Positions 1 to 8,994 of a stretch of DNA of 27,326 nucleotides are shown here, piece after piece. The first letter of the stretch is position 1; every line of letters starts with the position of its first letter. Position numbers and translations under genes: made by a program. The notes beneath the pieces were generated by a model that was not told where the DNA came from, did no database searches, and was given only the letters and a program-made list of their open reading frames with translations. Source of the stretch: Nitrospina sp. (GTDB taxonomy: Bacteria > Nitrospinota > Nitrospinia > Nitrospinales > Nitrospinaceae); assembly GCA_004357365.1 (NCBI GenBank), contig SMVT01000076.1, positions 1 through 27,326 on the forward strand, written 5' to 3'.

Positions 1-1451
<1,451 letters not shown>

Positions 1452-1488
1452 GGGAGTATGGTTTCTTATAAAAAGTTTTAAGTAAATT

Positions 1489-1527
1489 AAGCTCCGTTCC
1501 TGAGGCATCGGGAACGGAGCTTTTTTT
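1489..1527 (+). terminator. Intrinsic (Rho-independent) terminator after ftsH
   Basis: A perfect 12-bp stem, AAGCTCCGTTCC at 1489-1500 pairing with GGAACGGAGCTT at 1511-1522, encloses a 10-base loop. Seven T residues (1521-1527) follow at once. The T-run lies on the plus-strand 3' side only, so it terminates ftsH transcription. It ends only 24 bases before the folP start codon. Confidence 0.93.
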
Positions 1528-1551
1528 CATCCTAACCGGATCGGGTTCGCG

Positions 1552-2388
1552 GTGACTCCTTCTTCACATTCGAAAAACGATCTCCCAACAGCTAAAATTA
1601 TGGGGATCATCAACCTGTCGCCCGATTCGTTTTATCCCGACAGCCGGGTGCCGACCGTCACCGCCGCCCTTAAAATGGCCGAGCGGATGATTCAAGAAGG
1701 GGCCGACTATCTGGATGTGGGAGCGGAATCGTCCCGGCCCGGCGCAAAGCCCATTTCCGAAAATGAGGAACTGGCCATTATTCTTCCCGTAGTTTCGCAA
1801 TTGTGTAAAAACTGTGCGGTGCCCGTGTCAGTGGATACCTTCAAACCGGGGGTCGCGCAAAAGGTTTTGGAAGAAGGTGTGGCCATCATCAATGACATCA
1901 CCGGGCTCCGCACCTCGGAAATGGCGCCCATCATCGCCGAATACGATGCCGGTGTAGTGATCATGCACATGCGAGGTACGCCGGCAACCATGCAGGAGGA
2001 GATTTACTACGACGATTGTGTGGGCGAGATTCGGCAGTTTCTGGAGCAGGGGATTCAAACCGCCGAAGCGGCGGGCATCGCCCCCGACCGCATCTGGGTG
2101 GACCCCGGGATCGGGTTCGGCAAGACTGTGGAACACAACCTGGAAATCATCGCCCGGCTGGAAACATTCAGCGCACTGGGCAAGCCGCTGTTGCTGGGGA
2201 CTTCCCGCAAATCGTTTATCGGCAAGATTCTCGATTTGCCGGTCGCCGAGCGGCTGGAGGGTTCTCTCGCCACCGCCGTGATCGGAGTCATCAAAGGTGC
2301 GGAGATTTTGCGGGTGCATGATGTTCTGGAAACCTGTCGGGCCATTAGAATAGTGAGTGAAATTTTGAAAATCCAACATGGGGAATAA
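1552..2388 (+). CDS. folP: Dihydropteroate synthase
   Basis: Condenses 6-hydroxymethyl-7,8-dihydropterin diphosphate with p-aminobenzoate to give 7,8-dihydropteroate in folate synthesis; cytoplasmic. The 278-residue length is normal for the family. The DHPS signature blocks are present in order: MGIINLSPDSF near 17-27, DVGAESSRPGA near 58-68, SVDTFKP, NDITG, MHMRGTPATMQ, DPGIGFGKT and GTSRKSFIG. The chosen start is the GTG at 1552. It has no clear Shine-Dalgarno sequence, and the in-frame ATG at 1600 (residue 17, at the first conserved block) is possible but would leave no N-terminal lead. The 3' end overlaps pdxJ by 11 bp, suggesting translational coupling. ftsH-folP adjacency is also known from enterobacteria, but here a terminator separates the two genes. 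Confidence 0.96.
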   Translation: MTPSSHSKNDLPTAKIMGIINLSPDSFYPDSRVPTVTAALKMAERMIQEGADYLDVGAESSRPGAKPISENEELAIILPVVSQLCKNCAVPVSVDTFKPGVAQKVLEEGVAIINDITGLRTSEMAPIIAEYDAGVVIMHMRGTPATMQEEIYYDDCVGEIRQFLEQGIQTAEAAGIAPDRIWVDPGIGFGKTVEHNLEIIARLETFSALGKPLLLGTSRKSFIGKILDLPVAERLEGSLATAVIGVIKGAEILRVHDVLETCRAIRIVSEILKIQHGE

Positions 2389-3124
2389 GATTCGTTTATT
2401 TGTCAACGTCGATCATGTCGCAACCCTCCGGGAGGCCCGGAAAACAATAGAGCCGGATCCTCTGGTAGCGGCGCTTTTGGCCGAACAGGCCGGGGCCGAC
2501 GGCATCACCGTCCATCTGCGCGAAGACCGGCGGCACATTCAGGATCACGACGTGTCCCGTATCCGGCAAAACATCACCACCGTGCTCAATCTGGAAATGG
2601 CGGCGGTGGAGGAGATGGTGCACATCGCCCTCGACACCCAGCCCTATCAGGTGTCCCTGGTTCCCGAGAAACGGCAGGAGATCACCACCGAGGGCGGATT
2701 GGACGTCTTTTCCCAGAAAGAACAGCTTAAAAAAGTCGGGGACCGGATTCAATCGAACGGAATTCGGTTCAGCCTGTTTGTCGATCCCGATCCCCGGCAG
2801 ATAGACGCGGCACGGGAGGTGGGGGCCGAAAGTATCGAAATCAATACCGGGTCCTATTCGGAATTGAGAGAAGCCGGTGCGGTGCAACGGGAATTGGAAA
2901 AAATCCGAGACGCTTCCCGCCATGCGGCGGAACAGGGCCTGCGTGTGTTTGCCGGGCACGGTCTGACCGATGAAAACGTGGTGGCCATCGCCGCGGTGCC
3001 GGAGATCGAGGAGTTGAACATCGGGCACAGCCTGGTATCGCGTTCGGTTTATCACGGCCTCAAGCAGGCGGTCCGCAATATGATCCAGGCCATTCAGGCC
3101 GGGGAGGCGCAACGCACCCGATAA
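2378..3124 (+). CDS. pdxJ: Pyridoxine 5'-phosphate synthase
   Basis: Last step of DXP-dependent vitamin B6 synthesis: condenses 1-deoxy-D-xylulose 5-phosphate with 3-amino-2-oxopropyl phosphate to pyridoxine 5'-phosphate; cytoplasmic TIM-barrel enzyme. The 248 residues match the usual length. Diagnostic motifs are NVDHVATLREAR near the N-terminus, TVHLREDRRHI, LNLEMA, LVPEKRQEITTEGGLDV, FVDPD, EINTGSYS, GHGLT and the C-terminal phosphate-binding LNIGHSLVSRSVY. The ATG lies inside the last codons of folP, so the two are expected to be cotranscribed and translationally coupled. No terminator is visible after the stop; the gapA promoter begins 23 bases downstream. Confidence 0.98.
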   Translation: MGNKIRLFVNVDHVATLREARKTIEPDPLVAALLAEQAGADGITVHLREDRRHIQDHDVSRIRQNITTVLNLEMAAVEEMVHIALDTQPYQVSLVPEKRQEITTEGGLDVFSQKEQLKKVGDRIQSNGIRFSLFVDPDPRQIDAAREVGAESIEINTGSYSELREAGAVQRELEKIRDASRHAAEQGLRVFAGHGLTDENVVAIAAVPEIEELNIGHSLVSRSVYHGLKQAVRNMIQAIQAGEAQRTR

Positions 3125-3147
3125 CCGGTTTTCCCGGCGGTCAACGG

Positions 3148-3176
3148 TTGACTTGCCCCGGCATTTTCTTCATAAT
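3148..3176 (+). promoter_or_regulatory. Near-consensus sigma70 promoter for the gapA operon
   Basis: TTGACT at 3148-3153 (5 of 6 consensus bases) and CATAAT at 3171-3176 (5 of 6) are separated by exactly 17 bases. The predicted start near 3183 gives a leader of about 120 nt before gapA. The leader contains a short interrupted palindrome, ATTGAATCAAT (3232-3242), that could be an operator. Confidence 0.72.
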
Positions 3177-3294
3177 TCGGCTCCTTCCAGTTTTCCCTAG
3201 AATTCCTGGTAGCGTTCTCCTCAAGAATTGCATTGAATCAATCAGCGTTTAAAGAGAAAATGGGCCGAGTGCGGGTTCCATGTCATGTTGCAGT

Positions 3295-3301
3295 AAGGAG
3301 G
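3295..3301 (+). promoter_or_regulatory. Strong ribosome binding site of gapA
   Basis: AAGGAGG lies four bases before the ATG at 3306. It is one of the best Shine-Dalgarno matches in the window, consistent with high expression, and it fixes the gapA start. Confidence 0.85.
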
Positions 3302-3305
3302 TTCA

Positions 3306-4322
<1,017 letters not shown>

Positions 4323-4344
4323 GAATACAATATTAAAGTGAAAT

Positions 4345-5100
4345 ATGAGAAAACCGCTGATTGCCGGGAACTGGAAGATGAATAAAACCGTCCCGGAATC
4401 CTTGGAAATGATCCGGGCTTTGAGGGGCAGGCTGGACCCATCCAGTCCGGCGGAAGTGGTGTTGATCCCCTCTTTCACGGCGTTGTTTTCTGCGGCAGAA
4501 GCGTTGCGCGGCAGCGGTATTCATCTGGGCGCGCAGAACCTGTCGCATTTGTCCCAGGGGGCGGTGACCGGAGAAGTGTCCGGCACCCAGTTGAAATCAG
4601 TGGGATGCCGTTACGTCCTGGTCGGCCACTCCGAACGTCGCCAATTGTTTCAGGAAGATGACGCTCTGGTTCATCAGAAATTAAAAACCGCCTTGTCGGA
4701 GGGTCTCTATCCCATATTGTGCGTGGGAGAAACCCTGGAGCAACGGGAGGCGGGGCAGACCCGGGATATTATCGGGACCCAGTTGCAGGAGGGGTTGAAG
4801 GGATTGACCCCGCCAGAAATAAGAAAAGTGGTGGTTGCCTACGAACCGGTGTGGGCCATCGGCACCGGCAAAAATGCCCAGCCCGAGCAGGCTCAGGACA
4901 TTCATGAATTTATTCGCGGCCGCCTGGTCTCGCAGTTCGGGGAGGATACCGCCCAAGACAACCGGATTGTTTATGGCGGCAGTGTCACCCCCGAGAATAG
5001 CCCCGGATTGCTGGCGCAACCGGATATTGATGGCGCGCTGGTGGGCGGTGCAAGTTTGGACGCCGATTTGTTTTATGCTATTATTGATGCCGTTCCGTAA
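4345..5100 (+). CDS. tpiA: Triosephosphate isomerase
   Basis: Interconverts dihydroxyacetone phosphate and glyceraldehyde 3-phosphate; cytoplasmic TIM barrel. The 251 residues are standard. Key parts are AGNWKMNKT with the electrophilic Lys near residue 10-11, VGHSERR with His95, YEPVWAIGTGK with the base Glu167 and the mobile loop 6, and YGGSVTPEN plus DGALVGGASLD for phosphate binding. It follows gapA by 22 bp and precedes secG by 20 bp, so it belongs to the gapA transcript. The Shine-Dalgarno sequence is weak (purine-rich TAAAGTGAAAT), suggesting lower translation than gapA. Confidence 0.98.
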   Translation: MRKPLIAGNWKMNKTVPESLEMIRALRGRLDPSSPAEVVLIPSFTALFSAAEALRGSGIHLGAQNLSHLSQGAVTGEVSGTQLKSVGCRYVLVGHSERRQLFQEDDALVHQKLKTALSEGLYPILCVGETLEQREAGQTRDIIGTQLQEGLKGLTPPEIRKVVVAYEPVWAIGTGKNAQPEQAQDIHEFIRGRLVSQFGEDTAQDNRIVYGGSVTPENSPGLLAQPDIDGALVGGASLDADLFYAIIDAVP

Positions 5101-5120
5101 TCGTTTTCTGGAGGTTTCCC

Positions 5121-5441
5121 GTGCATACCTTTCTTAGCGTTTTGCATGTGATGGTCGGATTGTTTCTGATTCTTGTGATTTTACTGCAGGCAGGAAAAGG
5201 GGCCGCTATGGGGGCTTCATTGGGTTCTGCGGGCAGTCAGGCCATGTTCGGAAGCAGTTGCTCGGTGAATTTCCTCACCAAGCTCACCGCCGGAGCGGCG
5301 TTTGTTTTTATGACTACCTCCTTAACCCTGTCGGTGATTTCCACCAAAAAGGACCAGGATTCTGTGATCAGCGAGGTGGAAAGCATCACCGAACAGATCC
5401 CCAGCCCATTCGATAACCAAGCAGATCTGCCCCTAGACTGA
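5121..5441 (+). CDS. secG: Protein translocase subunit SecG
   Basis: Small inner-membrane subunit of the SecYEG channel that assists SecA-driven export. The 106 residues show the classic layout: N-terminal helix (about 3-22), then a Gly/Ala-rich linker with LLQAGKGAAMGAS and the SQAMFGSS block, then a second helix (about 54-75) beginning LTAGAAFVFMTT, and an acidic polar tail. The start is GTG at 5121, supported by TGGAGG at 5109-5114, six bases upstream. The position after tpiA and before a tRNA-Leu gene is the order known from many proteobacteria (tpiA-secG-leuU in enterobacteria). Confidence 0.95.
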   Translation: MHTFLSVLHVMVGLFLILVILLQAGKGAAMGASLGSAGSQAMFGSSCSVNFLTKLTAGAAFVFMTTSLTLSVISTKKDQDSVISEVESITEQIPSPFDNQADLPLD

Positions 5442-5458
5442 GCTTTACTGAAATCAAT

Positions 5459-5543
5459 GCCGATGTGGTGGAATTGGTAGACACGTGCGCTTGAGGGGCG
5501 TATGGGGCGACCCGTGGGAGTTCGACTCTCCCCATCGGCACCA
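5459..5543 (+). tRNA. leuU: tRNA-Leu (anticodon GAG)
   Basis: An 85-nt class II tRNA. The acceptor stem GCCGATG (5459-5465) pairs with CATCGGC (5533-5539); discriminator A is at 5540 and an encoded CCA end at 5541-5543. The anticodon stem TGCGC/GCGTA (with one G-T pair) encloses the loop TTGAGGG (5491-5497), anticodon GAG at 5493-5495, reading CUC and CUU leucine codons. A long variable arm follows, as expected for tRNA-Leu, then a T arm with loop TTCGACT. It lies 17 bp after secG and is probably processed from the same transcript. Confidence 0.95.
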
Positions 5544-5572
5544 ATATCTTCCTCCAGGGATTTTCATCCTCC

Positions 5573-5929
5573 ATGCAGGCCACCCGCTTAAGCGAGATTT
5601 TTTCCCATCCCAGTTTTCTCACTATATTACTCACCATCCTGATGGTCATCGCCAACATCATGGTCGGCGTCAGCATGCTGCCCAAGGATGTTCGCAGAAA
5701 GCGATACCAGTTCCACCGCGCTGTTTACGGGGCGGTCCTGATATCTTTGGGAGGGTTTCTGTTCGTCACCCACCGGTTGATCGGGAACTCCCTGTTCAAT
5801 TACGGCGTCCTGGTTTATTTTCTGACCGTGATTCCCCTCAGCCGCCGATGGAATATCACCGCGCATGCCATCATCGCTTCCACCGGATTGGTCCTGCTGG
5901 TGGGCATCGCCGCCTTCAGCATTTTTTAA
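5573..5929 (+). CDS. Small four-helix membrane protein of unknown function
   Basis: I do not recognise this family. The 118-residue product is predicted to be an integral membrane protein with about four hydrophobic helices (roughly 14-34, 48-66, 74-90 and 97-117) joined by short basic loops such as DVRRKRYQ and SRRWN. Histidines sit at helix edges (QFHRAVYG, VTHRLIG, ITAHAII), which could be cofactor ligands but are not diagnostic. The ATG at 5573 lies 29 bases after the tRNA and has no strong Shine-Dalgarno sequence. It is likely at the end of the gapA-tpiA-secG-tRNA transcript. The other frames here look like shadows; this one has a coherent hydrophobic pattern. Confidence 0.72.
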   Translation: MQATRLSEIFSHPSFLTILLTILMVIANIMVGVSMLPKDVRRKRYQFHRAVYGAVLISLGGFLFVTHRLIGNSLFNYGVLVYFLTVIPLSRRWNITAHAIIASTGLVLLVGIAAFSIF

Positions 5930-5944
5930 ACCTGAACGATCCCA

Positions 5945-5974
5945 TTGCCTAAACTCCCGCAATTGTGCTGTAAT
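5945..5974 (+). promoter_or_regulatory. Candidate extended -10 promoter upstream of the flavoprotein gene
   Basis: TTGCCT at 5945-5950 (4 of 6) and TGTAAT at 5969-5974 (5 of 6) are separated by 18 bases. A TG at 5966-5967 one base before the -10 gives an extended -10 element. The predicted start near 5981 lies about 26 bases before the ATG at 6007. Confidence 0.45.
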
Positions 5975-6006
5975 GAATTTCCAGAGATCACCTCATACGG
6001 AAATGA

Positions 6007-7347
6007 ATGTTTATGAACGAATACGAAGTGGTCGTCATAGGCGGCGGAACCGCTGGAGTGGCGTCGGCTCAGGCCGCGGCGGGGCAGGGTGCCCGGGTGG
6101 GTCTGGTTGAAGCCCGCCGGCCGGGGGGGCATTCCCTGTTCAAAGGGCAATTGCCGCTTCAGGTCCTGCGCAAGAAGATGGAATCTTCCGGAGATAAAAT
6201 TCCGCTGGGCGCTCTGGTTCAAGCGATGGAGGAGAAAGCGGAACAAACATCCCGGGAAATTCTGGAGGACCTGCAGAACGCCGGTGTGGAATGGATCCAG
6301 GGAGAGGGTTCCCTGGCCGGAGGCCACCAGGTGTTGGTTCATCACGACGCGCAACCCTCCACCCTCAAGGCCGGAAAGGTCATCCTGGCGAGCGGGTCGC
6401 GGGTCAAACCGGTGACGATGATTCCTTTTGACGATCAGACGATTTTACCGCTCGACGGTCTGCTGAATTGGGACGAGACTCCGGCCTCTGTGTTGATCGT
6501 GGGGGGCGATACGTCCGCGCTGGAGACGGCGCAATTATTCCACCTTCTCGGAACCAAAGTATTTCTGGTGGACAAAAACCACCGGCTGATCCACCAGCAG
6601 GACCCCGATTTAATTAGCGCTCTGGAAGCGGGATTCAAAAAACAAAAGATCAAAGTGCTCCTCGGCAAGAAAATCATTTCCCTGTTTAAAGGCAACGATC
6701 AAATTGACATCACGCTGGACGGCGGCGTCAAGTTTTCCACCGAGCGGATGCTGGTCTCCGGTGAACGTTTGGGCAACACGGAGAAACTGGGGTTGGACCC
6801 TTTGAATATCGAAAAAGGCGGGAACCATGAAATCTGGGTGAATGAAACCATGGAGACTTCCTTGCAGGGAGTTTTCGCCGCGGGCAGTGTGACCGGACGA
6901 TCCCATTCGCGCGAGATTTCGGAAGAAGAGGGACGGGTGGCTGGAATCAACGCCGCCGGTGGCCGGCAAACCTTAGAACGTGGCCAGATACCGTTCTGCC
7001 TGCACACCGATCCGGAAATCGCGAGCATCGGTTGTCTTAGCGGCGATGCCCACTTCAAGGGCTACCGCGCGGTGGAAGGCCGGTATGATGTCGGCGGGGG
7101 AAAAGAATCCGGTAACCCTTCAGAAGGATTCTGCAAAGTGATCGCAGATCGTGATTCGAAACGGATCATCGGAGCCCAATTTTTGGGAGGCCAGGCCTCC
7201 GAGTCCATGCGTCATCTGCAATCGACCCTGAGAGAGGGTGCTTCCATTCGCGATGTGGTGCAGTCCGGAGATGAAAATCCAATCTTCTTCAAGCCCGTGA
7301 TCAAAGCCGCCAAGGCTTGCCTGCGAGCCCTGTCTGCCAAGCGTTAA
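6007..7347 (+). CDS. Pyridine nucleotide-disulfide oxidoreductase-like flavoprotein lacking the redox cysteines
   Basis: The 446-residue protein has the fold order of dihydrolipoyl dehydrogenase or mercuric reductase: FAD motif IGGGTAGVASA at the N-terminus, a central NAD(P)H-binding motif IVGGDTSALETAQ, a second FAD segment VFAAGSVTG, and a C-terminal dimerisation domain. In active relatives a CxxxxC disulfide follows the first FAD motif. Here the aligned segment GGHSLFKGQLP has Ser43 and Gln48 instead. The C-terminal His-Glu pair (HPTxxE region) is also not visible, and the usual Asp of the second FAD motif (GD) is Ser. Nucleotide and flavin binding are therefore plausible, but classical dithiol chemistry is not. 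It stands alone behind its own candidate promoter, 144 bp before the Rieske gene. The substrate is unknown. Confidence 0.85.
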   Translation: MFMNEYEVVVIGGGTAGVASAQAAAGQGARVGLVEARRPGGHSLFKGQLPLQVLRKKMESSGDKIPLGALVQAMEEKAEQTSREILEDLQNAGVEWIQGEGSLAGGHQVLVHHDAQPSTLKAGKVILASGSRVKPVTMIPFDDQTILPLDGLLNWDETPASVLIVGGDTSALETAQLFHLLGTKVFLVDKNHRLIHQQDPDLISALEAGFKKQKIKVLLGKKIISLFKGNDQIDITLDGGVKFSTERMLVSGERLGNTEKLGLDPLNIEKGGNHEIWVNETMETSLQGVFAAGSVTGRSHSREISEEEGRVAGINAAGGRQTLERGQIPFCLHTDPEIASIGCLSGDAHFKGYRAVEGRYDVGGGKESGNPSEGFCKVIADRDSKRIIGAQFLGGQASESMRHLQSTLREGASIRDVVQSGDENPIFFKPVIKAAKACLRALSAKR

Positions 7348-7375
7348 TTCAAGGTTTTAGGTCCAATATCTGGCC

Positions 7376-7404
7376 TTGACTCATATATTTAATTATGATA
7401 AAAA
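7376..7404 (+). promoter_or_regulatory. Candidate promoter region of the bc complex cluster
   Basis: TTGACT at 7376-7381 is followed by an A/T-rich stretch holding several poor or badly spaced -10 candidates: TATGAT at 7394-7399 (spacing only 12) and TAAAAA at 7399-7404 (spacing 17). It is the only promoter-like sequence seen in the 144-bp gap before the Rieske gene, leaving a leader of about 80 nt. Exact -10 assignment is uncertain. Confidence 0.4.
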
Positions 7405-7491
7405 CGCTCCTCTGCTAGCGGTAAACCCCAGTGATCCGCAACGCGTTCTTCCATAACAGAGTTTCCACAAGATATTGAAATAATTACAATT

Positions 7492-8064
7492 ATGAGTGAA
7501 GTGAACGAGGAATCCAAACCCGGCTCGGCCGCACCCAAGGCTGAGGCTAAAGCTAAGGGGAAAAAGGACGAAGCCCAGGATACGCTGTGGTCGCGGAGGG
7601 ACTTTTTTTCGCTCGCCGGCTGGGCCAGTTTCACGGCCACACTGGGGTTGTCATCTCTGTATTTTTTGAGACTGTTGTTTCCCCGCGTTCTGTTCGAGCC
7701 GTCTCCTAAGTTTAAAGCCGGTAACCCGGGAGACTATACGGTTGGGGAAGTCAGCTCTAAATGGGTTGCTGAGCAGCGCGTGTGGGTGGTTCGCGACAAT
7801 GAAAAACTTTATGCGATTCTGGCGCGGTGCACGCATCTCGGTTGCACGCCGCTCTGGTTGAGGTCGGAGGGAAAATACAAATGTCCCTGCCACGGTAGCG
7901 GATTTACCATGGACGGCATGAACTTTGAGGGTCCCGCTCCCCGTGCTCTGGAACGTTTGAAAGTAGAGATCGGACCGGACGGTCAGATCGTTATCGATAA
8001 AAGTAAAGTATTCCTTTTTGAAAAGGGAGAATGGGGTAAGCCTGGATCGTTTCTCCGGGTCTGA
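7492..8064 (+). CDS. Rieske [2Fe-2S] protein of a quinol:cytochrome c oxidoreductase
   Basis: High-potential iron-sulfur subunit that takes the first electron from quinol at the Qo site. It has 190 residues. A charged Ala/Lys/Glu-rich N-terminus (1-38) leads into a Tat-like SRRDFFSLAG and a transmembrane helix at about 42-63. The cluster-binding blocks are CTHLGC (Cys113, His115, Cys118) and CPCHGS (Cys131, Cys133, His134): Cys113, His115, Cys131 and His134 bind the cluster and Cys118-Cys133 form the disulfide. It is first in a cluster with cytochrome b, the subunit IV-like protein and the multihaem cytochrome. The ATG at 7492 has no evident Shine-Dalgarno sequence. The N-terminal charged stretch is longer than usual. 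Confidence 0.95.
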   Translation: MSEVNEESKPGSAAPKAEAKAKGKKDEAQDTLWSRRDFFSLAGWASFTATLGLSSLYFLRLLFPRVLFEPSPKFKAGNPGDYTVGEVSSKWVAEQRVWVVRDNEKLYAILARCTHLGCTPLWLRSEGKYKCPCHGSGFTMDGMNFEGPAPRALERLKVEIGPDGQIVIDKSKVFLFEKGEWGKPGSFLRV

Positions 8065-8112
8065 TGTTTTCGCGCCAAGTTTAATTCAGCTAAATTTACG
8101 GAGGTTTTTGTT

Positions 8113-8943
8113 TTGGCCAACAAGTCCAAAATTCCAAATATAGCGGAAATCATGGAGTCCATCAAAAGCGGCAAGATCTGGAAGGATTTTACCAAGCAGG
8201 TTACGGAATCCCAGATATGGACCTCCTCGTTCCGGCATGGATACGCCGACACACCCCGCAACCGGGTTCTGCAGATTGCCAGTAATGTCTGGTTGCATTT
8301 GCATCCGGTTAAAATTCACCGCCATGCGTTGAGAATCAAATTCACTTGGTGCATGGGAGGAATCACGTTTTTGTTATTTTTATCCACCGTGGTCACTGGC
8401 GTCATTCTGATGTTTTATTACCGGCCGGTGGGGGAATATGCCTACTTCGATATGAAATACCTGCAGTACGACGTGCCGTTCGGCATGCTGATGCGGAATA
8501 TGCATCGCTGGGCCGCCCATGCCATGGTGATTACCGTTTGGCTGCACATGTTCCGCGTGTTTTTGACGGGTTCCTATAAACCGCCGCGCGAATTTAACTG
8601 GGTGATCGGCGTTTTTCTGGTGACCTTTACCTTGCTCCTGAGTTTTACCGGTTACCTGCTGCCCTGGGATCAACTGGCCATGTGGGCGGTAACCGTTGGT
8701 ACCAATATGGCCCGCGGAACACCGTTTCTGGGCCATGAGGGACCCTTTCAAGAATTTGTTCCGCTTATCAGCGCCCGGTATGATATGCGTTCCGCACTAT
8801 TGGGAGGGAGTCTGGTTGGACCGCCGGCCTTGCTGCGGTTTTACGTCTTGCATTGCATTTTTATTCCATTGGTCGCCGGGGCTCTGATGATCGTCCATTT
8901 CTGGCGTATCCGCAAGGACGGCGGGATATCCGGCCCGCTTTAA
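8113..8943 (+). CDS. petB: Cytochrome b6-type cytochrome b (N-terminal half of cytochrome b)
   Basis: Haem-carrying membrane core of a bc/b6f-type complex. The 276 residues hold four transmembrane helices after a polar N-terminus of about 75 residues. Haem ligands are His131 (MHRW) and His145 (LHMFRV), and His247 (LHCIF) and His262 (VHFWR). The second pair has 14 intervening residues, the b6f-type spacing. FTWCMGG contains Cys80, aligned with the cysteine that covalently binds the extra haem c(n) in b6f and Bacillus complexes. GYLLPWDQ is the Qo-side motif and the C-terminus RKDGGISGPL closes the b6 half. The start is TTG at 8113, chosen because GGAGG (8100-8104) lies eight bases upstream. 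The gene symbol is by analogy. Confidence 0.93.
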   Translation: MANKSKIPNIAEIMESIKSGKIWKDFTKQVTESQIWTSSFRHGYADTPRNRVLQIASNVWLHLHPVKIHRHALRIKFTWCMGGITFLLFLSTVVTGVILMFYYRPVGEYAYFDMKYLQYDVPFGMLMRNMHRWAAHAMVITVWLHMFRVFLTGSYKPPREFNWVIGVFLVTFTLLLSFTGYLLPWDQLAMWAVTVGTNMARGTPFLGHEGPFQEFVPLISARYDMRSALLGGSLVGPPALLRFYVLHCIFIPLVAGALMIVHFWRIRKDGGISGPL

Positions 8944-8953
8944 ATACGAATGA

Positions 8954-8971
8954 AACCGGGTGATCCCGGTT
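8954..8971 (+). other. Intercistronic hairpin between cytochrome b and subunit IV genes
   Basis: AACCGGG (8954-8960) and CCCGGTT (8965-8971) form a perfect 7-bp stem with a TGAT tetraloop. No T-run follows, so it is not an intrinsic terminator. It could stabilise or delimit processed mRNA for the upstream gene. Confidence 0.5.
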
Positions 8972-8994
8972 CTCGATAAAGGATTGCTCTGATT

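Noticed and set aside
2396..3112. 238-codon open frame antisense to pdxJ
   Set aside because: It mirrors pdxJ almost exactly and shows no domain pattern.
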